A stretch of 64,000 bases of DNA, from positions 19,985-83,984 of the forward strand of contig JADFYO010000009.1 of assembly GCA_015233015.1 (NCBI GenBank). Reading direction: 5' to 3'. Positions 16,970 through 26,662 of the stretch are shown here, in pieces. This DNA is from Nitrospirota bacterium (GTDB lineage Bacteria; Nitrospirota; Thermodesulfovibrionia; Thermodesulfovibrionales; Magnetobacteriaceae). Below the pieces are notes generated by a model that searched no databases, was not told the DNA's origin, and saw only the letters and a list, made by a program, of their open reading frames with translations. A program made the position numbers and the translations under genes. How positions within the stretch are numbered: the first letter of the stretch is position 1; each line of letters begins with the position of its first letter.

Positions 16970-18601
16970 ATGTCAAATTCAAAACCAGATGAATTGTCTC
17001 AGATAAACTACATGCCTCCGGATGAAGACTGGATGGATACCGCGGTGCATATGAAAAAAGGTATGTACTGCCATGGCGCCAACGAAAACAGTCTTAAAAC
17101 GGTTGGATTCCCAAACCCAAGACAGTGGTCGTCGTCTGAAACAAATTGGAAGCTGCCTGAGAACTGGCAGGAAATTGTAATAAAGGGAATGGCTGAAAGA
17201 CTTGAAAAATACCGTTCGTTTCATATCTTTATGGATATATGCGTAAGATGTGGAGCGTGTGCCGACAAATGCCATTTCTTTCTCGGTACGGGAGACCCCA
17301 AAAACATGCCCGTCCTGAGGGCAGAGCTTCTAAGGTCAATCTATCGCAGGGAATTCACAAAGGCCGGCAGGATACTTGGAAGGTTTGCCGGGGCCAGAGA
17401 ACTCACCGAGGAAGTACTAAAGGAATGGTGGTATTATTTCTTTCAGTGCACGGAGTGCCGCAGGTGTTCGGTGTTTTGTCCTTATGGCATAGATACCGCC
17501 GAAATTACAATGATTGCCCGCGAGCTTCTTAACCTCCTGGGCCTGAACATCGAGTGGATAGCAGGTCCGGTGGCCAACTGCTATATGAAGGGTAACCATC
17601 TGGGCCTTGAACCTCACACCATAAAAAGCAGCATGGAGTTTTTGGTAGATGAGATTGAGGAACTGACCGGCGTCAAAGTAGAGCCAACTTTTAACAGAAA
17701 GGGCGCTGAGATATTATTTGTCACCCCATCGGGAGACCTCTTCGCCGACCCGGGAACCTATACGTGTATGGGCTATCTGATGCTGTTTCACGAGTTAGGC
17801 TTAGATTACACATGGAGCACATATGCGTCTGAGGGCGGTAATTTTGGTTCGTTCACATCGAACGAGATGGGCAAGAGGCTCAACTCCAAGATATATGCCG
17901 AGGCAAAGAGATTGGGCGTAAAATGGATACTTGGCGGTGAGTGTGGCCACATGTGGAGAGTACTGAACCAGTATATGGACACATGGAACGGGCCGGCTGA
18001 TTTTCTCGAGGCTCCGGTTTCTCCGATAACCGGTACCAAATTTGAAAATGCAGCTTCCACAAAAATGGTTCATATATCGGAATTTACGGCTGATCTGTTA
18101 AAACATGACAGGCTTGAGATTGATCCCTCGAGAAACGACCACTATAAGGTAACCTATCACGACTCCTGCAACACATCGAGGGGGATGGGACTCTTAGAGG
18201 AACCCCGCTACATAATAAATAAGGTATGCAAAAACTTCTTTGAGATGCCGGAAAACACAATCCGTGAGAAAACTTTCTGCTGCGGCAGCGGCTCAGGCCT
18301 CAATGCCTCTGAAAACATGGAGCTGCGCCTGAGAGGCGGCTTCCCGCGGGCAAACGCCGTAAAGTATGTACATAATAAATTCGGCGTGGATATGCTTGCC
18401 TGTATATGCGCGATTGACAGGGCGGCTCTGACCAGCCTGATGGACTACTGGGTGCCTGGGGTCAGGGTAATTGGGGTTACAGAACTCTTAGCTAATGCCA
18501 TGAAGATGAAAGGAGAAAACGACAGGCAAACAGACCTAAGGGGCGACCCTCTGGCAGGAGCAGACGACGGAGAAGCTAAGGAGGATAGTGAAGATGCCTG
18601 A
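16970..18601 (+). CDS. dsrK: DsrK, HdrD-like FeS catalytic subunit of DsrMKJOP
   Basis: A 543-residue protein related to heterodisulfide reductase HdrD. Two ferredoxin-type groups are seen (C91, C94, C97, C101 and C160, C163, C166, C170), followed by a CCG-type site (C400 and the C437-C438-Gly pair) that would hold the special catalytic [4Fe-4S] centre. In sulfur metabolisers DsrK is thought to reduce or oxidise the DsrC trisulfide in the cytoplasm. The gene overlaps the start of dsrJ. Confidence 0.93.
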   Translation: MSNSKPDELSQINYMPPDEDWMDTAVHMKKGMYCHGANENSLKTVGFPNPRQWSSSETNWKLPENWQEIVIKGMAERLEKYRSFHIFMDICVRCGACADKCHFFLGTGDPKNMPVLRAELLRSIYRREFTKAGRILGRFAGARELTEEVLKEWWYYFFQCTECRRCSVFCPYGIDTAEITMIARELLNLLGLNIEWIAGPVANCYMKGNHLGLEPHTIKSSMEFLVDEIEELTGVKVEPTFNRKGAEILFVTPSGDLFADPGTYTCMGYLMLFHELGLDYTWSTYASEGGNFGSFTSNEMGKRLNSKIYAEAKRLGVKWILGGECGHMWRVLNQYMDTWNGPADFLEAPVSPITGTKFENAASTKMVHISEFTADLLKHDRLEIDPSRNDHYKVTYHDSCNTSRGMGLLEEPRYIINKVCKNFFEMPENTIREKTFCCGSGSGLNASENMELRLRGGFPRANAVKYVHNKFGVDMLACICAIDRAALTSLMDYWVPGVRVIGVTELLANAMKMKGENDRQTDLRGDPLAGADDGEAKEDSEDA

Positions 18602-18992
18602 CAAGGGTAAGATAATCTATTTGTTAGTTATCTTTATTGCAATTGCCGCCTTTCCATTTATCTATAACAGTTTGGCGACCCCTGTAGATATGAAGATAAA
18701 GCTGAATACACCTGTTATAGACAGTATGAAAGTTAAGCAGTGCATAGTTCCAAAAGAAGAAATGAGGCGTGGCCACATGAAGATTTTAAACAGATGGCGC
18801 GATGAGGTGGTACGTGAAAGCAGTAGAGACTTTGGCATGATTGACGGCGTAATGTATGAAAAGAGCCTTCAAAGGACATGCATGCATTGTCACTCAAACA
18901 AGAGTGAGTTTTGTGACAGATGCCACGCATATGCCTCTGTGGATATTTATTGCTGGGATTGTCATCTGGCGCCAAAGGAGAACAAGCCATGA
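18594..18992 (+). CDS. dsrJ: DsrJ, triheme cytochrome c
   Basis: A 132-residue protein with an N-terminal membrane anchor and three CxxCH motifs close to the C-terminus (CMHCH, CDRCH, CWDCH), the hallmark of DsrJ, which carries three hemes with different axial ligation in the periplasm. The ATG at 18594 is chosen because AGGAGG (18579-18584) sits nine bases upstream; a GTG at 18588 would be too close. It overlaps both neighbours, so translation is coupled. Confidence 0.92.
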   Translation: MPDKGKIIYLLVIFIAIAAFPFIYNSLATPVDMKIKLNTPVIDSMKVKQCIVPKEEMRRGHMKILNRWRDEVVRESSRDFGMIDGVMYEKSLQRTCMHCHSNKSEFCDRCHAYASVDIYCWDCHLAPKENKP

Positions 18993-19819
18993 CGATAGAT
19001 AGAAGACAGTTTTTAAAAGCGGCAGGGGTGGCAGGGATTTTAGGTCTTTTGAGTTCGCCTTTGTTTAAAGTTTTTGCCCCTGGTGAGCTTGAAGCCTCGG
19101 AAGAATTAAAAGAAGGCGGAACATTATCTGCCCTGCCCTTATCTGCCCAGAGGTGGTCAATGGTGGTAGATATGAAGGCTTTTCCATCTGTGGAGAGTTA
19201 CAACAAATGTATCGATGCGTGTAACTATACGCATAATATACCAAAGATGGACACTGAAAATCATGAGATCAAATGGATATGGCCAGAGAAATACGAGCAT
19301 GCCTTTCCGGATAGTTACGACACCTATTTATCGGAGAACATAGAGGCGATGACTTTTCTAGTCCTGTGCAACCACTGTGACAACCCTCCGTGCGTTAGGG
19401 TATGTCCCACGAAGGCAACATTTAAGCGGAGCGATGGCATAGTCGCTATGGATTATCACCGCTGCATAGGATGCAGATTTTGTATGGCCGCGTGCCCGTA
19501 CGGCGCAAGGAGTTTTAACTGGAGAGATCCCCGTTTATTTTTAAAAAACATTAACCCGCTTTATCCTACAAGGACGAAGGGTGTGGTTGAGAAGTGCAAT
19601 TTCTGCGCAGACAGATTGTACAGAGGCGAGCAGCCTGCCTGCGTTGAGGTGTCAGGCGGGGGACTTGTATTTGGAGACCTGAAGGATAAGAACTCTAATG
19701 TCAGGAATATTCTCCGCTCCAAATTCGCTATCACGCGCAAACCTGACAGAGGTACGCTCCCCCGGGTCTATTACATTATTGGTGGACATACCAGTACCAC
19801 AGGGTGTGTTCCAGAGTGA
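18989..19819 (+). CDS. dsrO: DsrO, Tat-exported FeS subunit
   Basis: A 276-residue periplasmic FeS protein with a twin-arginine signal (RRQFLK). Two cysteine groups are complete (CNHCDNPPCVRVCP and CIGCRFCMAACP). The first group is reduced to NKCIDAC, and the last reads CNFC with ACVEVSGG, where most relatives have Cys in place of Ser. Fewer clusters than in the related gene at 10257 are therefore expected. The ATG at 18989 overlaps the dsrJ stop as ATGA and has GGAG upstream. Confidence 0.92.
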   Translation: MTIDRRQFLKAAGVAGILGLLSSPLFKVFAPGELEASEELKEGGTLSALPLSAQRWSMVVDMKAFPSVESYNKCIDACNYTHNIPKMDTENHEIKWIWPEKYEHAFPDSYDTYLSENIEAMTFLVLCNHCDNPPCVRVCPTKATFKRSDGIVAMDYHRCIGCRFCMAACPYGARSFNWRDPRLFLKNINPLYPTRTKGVVEKCNFCADRLYRGEQPACVEVSGGGLVFGDLKDKNSNVRNILRSKFAITRKPDRGTLPRVYYIIGGHTSTTGCVPE

Positions 19820-19864
19820 TGAGGTACGCTTCATTGAGTCTATTACTAATTAGGAGGCAGCTAA

Positions 19865-21022
19865 ATGATTGAAAAGGCGCTATCAGGCAGCAAATTTTAT
19901 TGGGCTTGGATGAGCTTCTTGCTGGTAGTAATATTAGTAGGGGTTTCCGCCTACGTCAGACAGTTCCACTATGGCTTAGGTATAACTGGTATGAGCAGGG
20001 ACGTTTCATGGGGTTTTTATATATCCCAATTCACCTTTTTTGTAGGCGTGGCAGCGTCGGCGGTTATGGTCGTAATGCCATACTATCTGCATGACTTCAA
20101 GAGATTCGGAAGAATCACGATATTAGGTGAATTTCTGGCGATCCCGGCAGTCGTAATGTGTATGCTTTTTATTTCTGTTGACATGGGGCAGCCAACACGA
20201 ATCCTGAACGTTATCCTATACTCCACCCCTAACTCTATAATGTTCTGGGATATGGTGGCCCTAAGCGGCTATCTGATGATTAATGTCCTCGTTGGTTGGA
20301 CAACATTGAGTGCTCAACACAGGTTAATCCAACCGCCAAAGTGGGTCAAACCTCTGACATACTTATCTATACCATGGGCATTCAGCATACATACCGTTAC
20401 GGCCTTTCTGTATTCCGGGTTACCGGCAAGGCACTTTTGGCTGTCGGCGATTATGGCGGCACGATTTCTCTCTTCCGCCTTTGCCAGCGGGCCGGCCTTT
20501 CTGATAATACTTTGTCTTGTAATTAAGAGGATAACAAAATTCAACCCGGGCGACAGGGCAATAAACAGTCTGGTAACGATTGTGACTTATGCCTTGATTG
20601 TAAACATATTCTTTGTAGGATTAGAGCTGTTTACTGCCCTCTATAGTCAGGTTCCCGGCCATATGCAGACATTTCAGTATCTCTATTTTGGTCTCGAGGG
20701 ACATGGGAAGATGATACATTTGATGTGGTTTTCGACTTTTTTAGCCCTAATGGCCGTTATACTGCTGATAGTACCTGCTACACGGGCAAACCAGATAACA
20801 CTGCTCATCGCTTGTGCGTCAGTGCATGTATCGCTGTGGGTTGATAAGGGATTTGGCTTTGTTATAGGTGGTTTTGTGCCAAACCCGCTTGAAAAGGTTA
20901 CCGAGTATTGGCCAACGTTAAATGAGTTATTGGTAACTACGGGTATCTGGTCAATAGGTTTGTTGATCCTGACAGCCTTATATAAAATTGCTATATCGGT
21001 AAAGATTGAAATCGAGGCTTAG
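19865..21022 (+). CDS. dsrP: DsrP, NrfD-family membrane subunit
   Basis: A 385-residue NrfD-family protein with about ten membrane helices. It interacts with menaquinone and exchanges electrons with DsrO. AGGAGG precedes the ATG. Close similarity to the NrfD-like protein encoded at 9005-10240 indicates that the two arose by duplication. It is the last gene of the dsr operon and is followed by a hairpin at its stop codon. The operon lacks dsrAB, dsrC and dsrN. Confidence 0.92.
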   Translation: MIEKALSGSKFYWAWMSFLLVVILVGVSAYVRQFHYGLGITGMSRDVSWGFYISQFTFFVGVAASAVMVVMPYYLHDFKRFGRITILGEFLAIPAVVMCMLFISVDMGQPTRILNVILYSTPNSIMFWDMVALSGYLMINVLVGWTTLSAQHRLIQPPKWVKPLTYLSIPWAFSIHTVTAFLYSGLPARHFWLSAIMAARFLSSAFASGPAFLIILCLVIKRITKFNPGDRAINSLVTIVTYALIVNIFFVGLELFTALYSQVPGHMQTFQYLYFGLEGHGKMIHLMWFSTFLALMAVILLIVPATRANQITLLIACASVHVSLWVDKGFGFVIGGFVPNPLEKVTEYWPTLNELLVTTGIWSIGLLILTALYKIAISVKIEIEA

Positions 21023-21037
21023 ACAGAGCCTCGCTTT
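21013..21037 (+). terminator. Possible dsr operon terminator
   Basis: CGAGGCT (21013-21019) and AGCCTCG (21027-21033) form a 7-bp stem with a 7-base loop across the dsrP stop codon, followed by only a short T run. This is a weak rho-independent candidate. Confidence 0.4.
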
Positions 21038-21055
21038 CAGCGCCTGATATTACAA

Positions 21056-21126
21056 GTTGCAGTCGATGCGCGATGGTGCCTCCGGTGCCATCGCGCATAT
21101 AGCTTCACAGGGCACGAAGCTGCAAC
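21056..21126. repeat. Nested inverted repeat after dsrP
   Basis: An inner 11-bp stem (21066-21076 with 21088-21098) is enclosed by outer arms GTTGCAG (21056-21062) and CTGCAAC (21120-21126). It lies between dsrP and the convergent chemoreceptor gene and could fold as a long hairpin that ends transcription from either side. There is no long T tract. Confidence 0.55.
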
Positions 21127-21162
21127 TATATCATTGCGCGTTTTTTCGCCTTATATCAATAG

Positions 21163-22731
21163 TTATTCTCGCGCTAATGCCATCGGGTTACGCTTAGCCT
21201 TTGGCTGGATTCTAACAGCGCCCTCAGCACCGGTCTTAAAGAACGCGATTGCACTTTGCAGCTGTTCGGACTGCGCCTGTAACTCCTCCGATGTGGAGGC
21301 CATCTCCTCGGCTGCCGAGGCGTTTTGCTGGATCACCTGGTCAAGCTGCTGAATGGCCTTGTTTATCTGCTCCGCCCCGGTGTTTTGCTCGTTACTGGCC
21401 GCGGTTATCTCTTGTACCAGATCAGCCGTTTTTCTTATATCGGGTACTAATTTATTTAACATCGTACCGGCCTGCTCTGCTATATTTACGCTTGAGGACG
21501 AGAGTTCGCTTATCTCACCCGCTGCCTTTTGACTTCTCTCTGCAAGTTTTCTCACTTCTGAGGCCACAACCGCAAATCCCTTGCCGTGCTCGCCAGCACG
21601 AGCCGCTTCTATTGCCGCATTCAGCGCTAACAGGTTCGTCTGCCTTGCGATTTCCTCTATGATTGAAATCTTGCTTGCTATTTCTTTCATCGCGCTGACG
21701 GCCTCTGAAACTGACTTGCCGCTTTCAAGGGCATCTTTTGCCGACGATGTTGCGATTGCCTCAGTCTGTCTGGAATTGTCAGTGGTTTGTCTGATATTCG
21801 ACGTCATCTCCTCCATTGAAGAGGAAGTCTCCTCGACAGAGGCCGCCTGTTGTGTAGCACCTTCCGATAACTGCTGAGCGCCCGACGAAAGCTGATTGCT
21901 TCCTGACGCTACGTTGTCTGCGGCTGAGCGCACACTGGCTACTATCTCCTTTAATTTCTCTACCATTGTCTTCATTGCCAGCAATATGCCGGTCTCTGAC
22001 TTCCTGCCGCTGTCAAATCTCATAGTTAAATCCCCGTCTGCAACACTTTGCGCTATGTCAGCTATATATTGCGGCTCTCCGCCTAACTGTTTTAGTAATG
22101 ACATAGTTATCCACATAGCAACCGCTATCGCCATGACTACGGCTATTATGGATAAAGATATGATTAAGGTGCGGCCTGCTTTATATGTCTCGTCGGCCAG
22201 CCTGACCTTTTTATCCATGGATTCTTCCTGGTATTTTTTCAATTTTTCAACGGATTCGAGATAAACAAGCTGCAGAGGCCTTGTCTTTGCCAGGAGAAAG
22301 TCCTTTGCTTCGGCTTGTTTGCCCTCTGCTATAATTTTTATAAACTCTTCCTCGCTCGTAACATATGCTGCCTTCGAATCGTTTATGGCCTTCAATAATG
22401 CCTTACCCGATTCACTTTTAACCAATTGCGAAAGTTTGTCTAATTTGGCGTTAATACCTTTTCTTCTTTCCTGAATCGAGTCCAGTTCTTTCTGAATCAG
22501 TTCCTTCTTATCCAATATCAGCACATTACGCGTATGACGGGCTAATTGGAGAATATCTATGCTTATGTCGCCGCAATTAGCTACTTTTTGGAATTCCTCT
22601 TTTACTAAATTGGACATACCCTCATTAAGATTCTCCAGCCTTGTTATGCCTACAACCGCTATAACCAAAAGCAGAACTACGACAACACCAAACGCCATTC
22701 CTAACCTTGTCCCAATTTTCATACTTTGCAT
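21163..22731 (-). CDS. Methyl-accepting chemotaxis protein with four-helix-bundle-type sensor (MCP1)
   Basis: A 522-residue receptor: membrane helix near residues 10-30, a periplasmic mostly helical sensor of about 160 residues, a second helix near 190-212, a HAMP domain and a cytoplasmic signalling domain with the hairpin tip [20 protein letters not shown]. The signalling part is nearly identical to those of the three neighbouring receptors, and the sensor is clearly related to MCP2 only. The ligand is unknown. It has no CheR-binding pentapeptide at its C-terminus. It should signal through CheW and CheA. Confidence 0.92.
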   Translation of the reverse strand: MQSMKIGTRLGMAFGVVVVLLLVIAVVGITRLENLNEGMSNLVKEEFQKVANCGDISIDILQLARHTRNVLILDKKELIQKELDSIQERRKGINAKLDKLSQLVKSESGKALLKAINDSKAAYVTSEEEFIKIIAEGKQAEAKDFLLAKTRPLQLVYLESVEKLKKYQEESMDKKVRLADETYKAGRTLIISLSIIAVVMAIAVAMWITMSLLKQLGGEPQYIADIAQSVADGDLTMRFDSGRKSETGILLAMKTMVEKLKEIVASVRSAADNVASGSNQLSSGAQQLSEGATQQAASVEETSSSMEEMTSNIRQTTDNSRQTEAIATSSAKDALESGKSVSEAVSAMKEIASKISIIEEIARQTNLLALNAAIEAARAGEHGKGFAVVASEVRKLAERSQKAAGEISELSSSSVNIAEQAGTMLNKLVPDIRKTADLVQEITAASNEQNTGAEQINKAIQQLDQVIQQNASAAEEMASTSEELQAQSEQLQSAIAFFKTGAEGAVRIQPKAKRNPMALARE

Positions 22732-22818
22732 GTTATTTCCTCCAATTCAAATTTTCACTGAGATATTCCCCTGAAAGAGTGGATACATATTTAAGCTACC
22801 TCAATTATTATTACAAAG

Positions 22819-22986
22819 TCAACGGGGCTTAGCAGCCCTGTTTTGGAATGACTTGGTTATAAAAAACCCTCGATTTGACAAGCCCTGCTTCCAGTCTGCT
22901 CTCAATGACCAGCCCACTACCATGCGTGAAAACAGGTCTATAACAACTGCAAGGTAGAGCCACCCCTCTTTGATACCGAAATACGT
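22819..22986 (-). pseudogene. IS3-family transposase (OrfB integrase core) remnant
   Basis: Conceptual translation of the minus strand across this segment gives an open fragment of about 55 codons that contains [19 protein letters not shown], the conserved DDE integrase-core stretch of IS3-family transposases. A stop lies just upstream (from ATG-less sequence) and the fragment ends at 22819, so only a short internal piece survives. No terminal inverted repeats were recognised. It lies between MCP1 and MCP2. Confidence 0.75.
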
Positions 22987-22992
22987 TCATAA

Positions 22993-23164
22993 ATTGAACC
23001 ATTCTGAGCCTATTGAATCATCCTGAGCCTGTAACATCGCCGTTGAGTCTTTACCCCCTGAAAATTGAAGCATCCTGAGCCTGTCGAATCATCCTGAGCC
23101 AGCACACGCCGGAGACTCGGTCACACTTCATGATGTCGAATCATCCTGAGCCTGTCGAAGGATG
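22993..23164. repeat. Dispersed short repeats with CTGAGCC core
   Basis: Five copies of a unit close to ATCCTGAGCCTGTCGAA occur in about 170 bases. The last copy ends in GGATG and can pair with its own CATCC start as a small hairpin. Together with the transposase remnant these make up most of the 536-bp gene-free stretch 22732-23267; the remainder shows no recognised feature. Confidence 0.7.
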
Positions 23165-23267
23165 CTCCTTTATTCCACTACTCCACATTTCCTTTTAAAT
23201 CGGTAACCCTTCGGCAAGCTCAGGTTTGCTCTATGCCCAACTTATATTTGTCTATTATATCAGACGG

Positions 23268-24839
23268 TCATTCTTGCGCTAATGCCATCGGGTTACGCCT
23301 GGCCTTTGGCTGGATTATAGCAGAGCCTTCCGCGCCTGTCTTAAAGTACGAGATTGCACTTTGCAGCTGTTCAGACTGCGCCTGTAACTCCTCCGATGTG
23401 GAGGCCATCTCCTCGGCTGCCGAGGCATTTTGCTGGATCACCTGGTCAAGCTGCTGAATTGCCTTGTTTATCTGCTCCGCCCCGGTGTTTTGCTCGTTGC
23501 TGGCTGCGGTTATCTCTTGTACCAGATCAGCCGTTTTCCTTATATCGGGTACTAATTTATTTAACATTGTGCCGGCCTGCTCGGCTATATTTACGCTTGA
23601 GGACGAGAGTCCGCTTATCTCCCCCGCCGCCTTTTGACTTCTCTCTGCAAGTTTTCTCACTTCTGAGGCAACGACCGCAAATCCCTTGCCGTGTTCTCCT
23701 GCTCTTGCCGCTTCTATTGCCGCATTCAGCGCTAACAGGTTCGTCTGCCTTGCGATTTCCTCTATGATTGAAATCTTGCTTGCTATTTCTTTCATCGCGC
23801 TGACGGCCTCTGAAACTGCCTTGCCGCTGACAAGGGCGTCCTTTGCCGCGGTTGTCGAAATTGCCTCAGTCTGTCTGGAATTGTCTGTGGTTTGCCTGAT
23901 ATTCGACGTCATTTCTTCCATTGAAGACGATGTCTCCTCGATGGAGGCCGCCTGATGTGTAGCGCCTTCCGATAACTGTTGGGCGCCAGATGAAAGCTCG
24001 TTGCTGCCCGCCGCTACCTGGTCGGCGGCTGTGCGCACGCTGGCGACTATCTCCTTTAATTTCTCTACCATAGACTTCATTGCCAGTAATATGCCGGTCT
24101 CCGACTTATGGCCGCTGTCAAACCTCATCGTCAAATCCCCGTCCGCCACACTCTGCGCGATACTTGCTATATATTGCGGCTCTCCGCCCAGCTGTTTTAG
24201 TAACGACATTGTTATCCACATGGCAATCGCTACAGCAAGGACTACGGCTATTACGGAGAAAGCAATAATTAATGTGCGCGCCTGTTTATATTCCTCTTCG
24301 GCTTTCTGGGCATATTTATCCATATGTTCTTCCTGGTGTTTTTTTAATTTTTCAATAGCTTCGAAATAGGCAGTCTGCAGCGACCGGAGCTTCGTTAAGA
24401 GAAAATCCCTTGCTTCGGCCTGTTTGCCATCTGCAGCAAGTTTCATAAATTCTTCCTGGCCTGGAGCATACAGCGCCCCTGCGTCGGTTATGGCCTTTAG
24501 CCCTGCCCTTCCGGATTCACTTTTACACAATTTACTAAGTATGTCTATACTGGCGGCAATCTTCTTTTTTGAGTCCTGAATCCTGTCCAGTTCCTTACGT
24601 ATCTGTTCCTTATTGTCCAATATCAGCGTATTACGCATAGCACGGGCTATCACGTTAATACTACCCATCAAATCATTGCAAGCCGCTACCTTTGGATAGC
24701 CGTCTTTTATTAAATCTGTTACACCTTTGTTAAGACTGCCAAGGCTACTCATGCCCACAACCGCTACCACTAATAATAAAACTACGACAATACCAAACGC
24801 CAGCGCTAACCTTGTCCCTGTTTTCATGTTTTTCAGCAT
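23268..24839 (-). CDS. Methyl-accepting chemotaxis protein with four-helix-bundle-type sensor (MCP2)
   Basis: A 523-residue receptor with the same layout as MCP1: N-terminal membrane helix, periplasmic helical sensor, second helix, HAMP and signalling domain. Sensor sequences of MCP1 and MCP2 share scattered blocks (GKQAEA, then DFLL), showing a common origin followed by divergence, while the signalling domains are almost the same. AGGAG lies upstream of the ATG. Similarity to the MCP3 locus continues past the stop codon (a CTATGCCCAACTT segment follows both genes). Confidence 0.92.
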   Translation of the reverse strand: MLKNMKTGTRLALAFGIVVVLLLVVAVVGMSSLGSLNKGVTDLIKDGYPKVAACNDLMGSINVIARAMRNTLILDNKEQIRKELDRIQDSKKKIAASIDILSKLCKSESGRAGLKAITDAGALYAPGQEEFMKLAADGKQAEARDFLLTKLRSLQTAYFEAIEKLKKHQEEHMDKYAQKAEEEYKQARTLIIAFSVIAVVLAVAIAMWITMSLLKQLGGEPQYIASIAQSVADGDLTMRFDSGHKSETGILLAMKSMVEKLKEIVASVRTAADQVAAGSNELSSGAQQLSEGATHQAASIEETSSSMEEMTSNIRQTTDNSRQTEAISTTAAKDALVSGKAVSEAVSAMKEIASKISIIEEIARQTNLLALNAAIEAARAGEHGKGFAVVASEVRKLAERSQKAAGEISGLSSSSVNIAEQAGTMLNKLVPDIRKTADLVQEITAASNEQNTGAEQINKAIQQLDQVIQQNASAAEEMASTSEELQAQSEQLQSAISYFKTGAEGSAIIQPKARRNPMALAQE

Positions 24840-24934
24840 ATTATCTCCTAATCAAATATAACTTTGAAGTATAAAAATACTCCCTGGTCTTATTCTATGC
24901 CCAACTTGTATTTGTCTGTTAAACCTTACTATCA

Positions 24935-26632
24935 TCATTCTATGTGCTCTAATGACATGGGTTTACGTCTGGCCTTTGGCTGAATTCCTGCGGAGCCTTC
25001 CGCACCGGTCTTAAAGAACGAGATTGAGCCTTGCAGCTGTTCGGACTGCGACGATAACTCCTCTGATGTAGAGGCCATCTGCTCGGCGGCTGAGGCGTTT
25101 TGCTGGATTACCTGGTCAAGCTGCTGAATGGCCTTGTTTATCTGCTCCGCCCCGGTGTTTTGCTCGTTACTGGCCGCGGTTATCTCTTGTACCAGATCGG
25201 CGGTCTTTCTTATATCCGGCACTAATTTATTCAACATTGTGCCAGCCTTCTCGGCTATACTCACGCTTGAGGCGGATAGTTCGCCTATCTCACCCGCCGC
25301 TTTTTGGCTGCGTTCTGCAAGTTTTCTCACTTCTGAGGCCACAACGGCAAATCCCTTGCCGTGTTCTCCGGCACGAGCCGCTTCTATTGCCGCGTTCAGC
25401 GCTAACAGGTTGGTCTGCCTGGCTATTTCCTCTATGATAGAAATCCTGCTTGCTATCTCTTTCATCGCGATGACGGCCTCTGAAACTGATTTACCACTTT
25501 CAAGGGCATCTTTTGCCGCCGAGGTTGCGATTGCCTCAGTCTGCCTGGAATTGTCTGTGGTTTGTCTGATATTCGATGTCATCTCCTCCACTGAAGACGA
25601 TGTCTCCTCTATCGAGGCCGCCTGTTGTATCGCACCTTCCGATAACTGCCGGGCGCCCGACGAAAGCTCGTTGCTTCCTGCCGCTACGTTGTCGGCGGCT
25701 GAGCGCACACTGGCCACTACCTCCTTCAATTTCCCGACCATATTGTTCATACTGCAGGCAAGCATCCCTATATCGTCTTGCGTCTTTGCCTCTACTCCGA
25801 CCGTAAGGTCTCCATCAGACACCTTGCCTATCAGCTCTCTTATCTCTTTCACAGGATTCATAGCAAGGCGTTTTATCAGTAAATATATTATTGTCAAAAC
25901 AATCGCAGTTATTATAGTACCAAAAAGGATAGTCTTCTTCAACGAAGACGATACGACTTCCTGCATCGGTTTCAAATCGGCAATGATCTCAAACCCGCCA
26001 TGCTGTTCGCCAACTTTCCATCCTTCCATTTTAATCCCTATCGGGTCATATCCTTTTCCTGCCGGATAGTCGCTCTCCACACCATGGCACAGCATACATT
26101 CAGCACCTAAGACGACAGCCCTCATATATCTGAGCACATTGGCCTCTTTGTCTATCATCCATGTGTCTGTTTGTTTTTCTGAGTCCATTTTCTGAAGCAT
26201 GGTTTTTTCTACCGGCGTTGCCTCATTATTTTTATTTCTGGCCTGAACTTTGACTACTCTGAAGTTATAACCGGCCTCTGTGGACTTCGCCGCCGCAATC
26301 TTCCAACCCGCAACCACAGGGATTGTATTGTAATAATCCGCTGTCCTCACCCTTTCTATTATTGCTTCAGGGGTAGTCACACCAGCAAGTTTTTCCTTCA
26401 AGTCAGCCATCAGGCGTGGTTCGTCGAAGGATTTATTTACCCTCAGGGCAGCAACATAGTTTCTCGCGCTTTCTGCCTCGATGGTTATCGCTTTGGCCTT
26501 CATAACTAAGGCATTTTGAGCGTCTTTTTCTATAATGTCCTTAATAAAAACAAAATTAACCGCATAACTGACAATAAAGCTTATTGCTACTGCAATTAAT
26601 ACCTTTGTACCGAAATTTATTTTACTCATCAT
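24935..26632 (-). CDS. Chemoreceptor with c-type heme (DUF3365/Tll0287-like) sensor (MCP3)
   Basis: A 565-residue receptor. Between the two membrane helices the periplasmic sensor carries one c-type heme motif, CMLCH (C179, C182, H183), in the setting expected of the DUF3365/Tll0287-like domain, followed by [15 protein letters not shown]. Such domains bind heme and may sense redox state or small gases. HAMP and signalling domains follow and match the neighbouring receptors. AAGGAGG precedes two adjacent ATGs. Thirty bases separate it from MCP4, so the two are probably co-transcribed. Confidence 0.9.
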   Translation of the reverse strand: MMSKINFGTKVLIAVAISFIVSYAVNFVFIKDIIEKDAQNALVMKAKAITIEAESARNYVAALRVNKSFDEPRLMADLKEKLAGVTTPEAIIERVRTADYYNTIPVVAGWKIAAAKSTEAGYNFRVVKVQARNKNNEATPVEKTMLQKMDSEKQTDTWMIDKEANVLRYMRAVVLGAECMLCHGVESDYPAGKGYDPIGIKMEGWKVGEQHGGFEIIADLKPMQEVVSSSLKKTILFGTIITAIVLTIIYLLIKRLAMNPVKEIRELIGKVSDGDLTVGVEAKTQDDIGMLACSMNNMVGKLKEVVASVRSAADNVAAGSNELSSGARQLSEGAIQQAASIEETSSSVEEMTSNIRQTTDNSRQTEAIATSAAKDALESGKSVSEAVIAMKEIASRISIIEEIARQTNLLALNAAIEAARAGEHGKGFAVVASEVRKLAERSQKAAGEIGELSASSVSIAEKAGTMLNKLVPDIRKTADLVQEITAASNEQNTGAEQINKAIQQLDQVIQQNASAAEQMASTSEELSSQSEQLQGSISFFKTGAEGSAGIQPKARRKPMSLEHIE

Positions 26633-26662
26633 TGCCAGCCTCCTTGTTCATTTAGATGCTTG

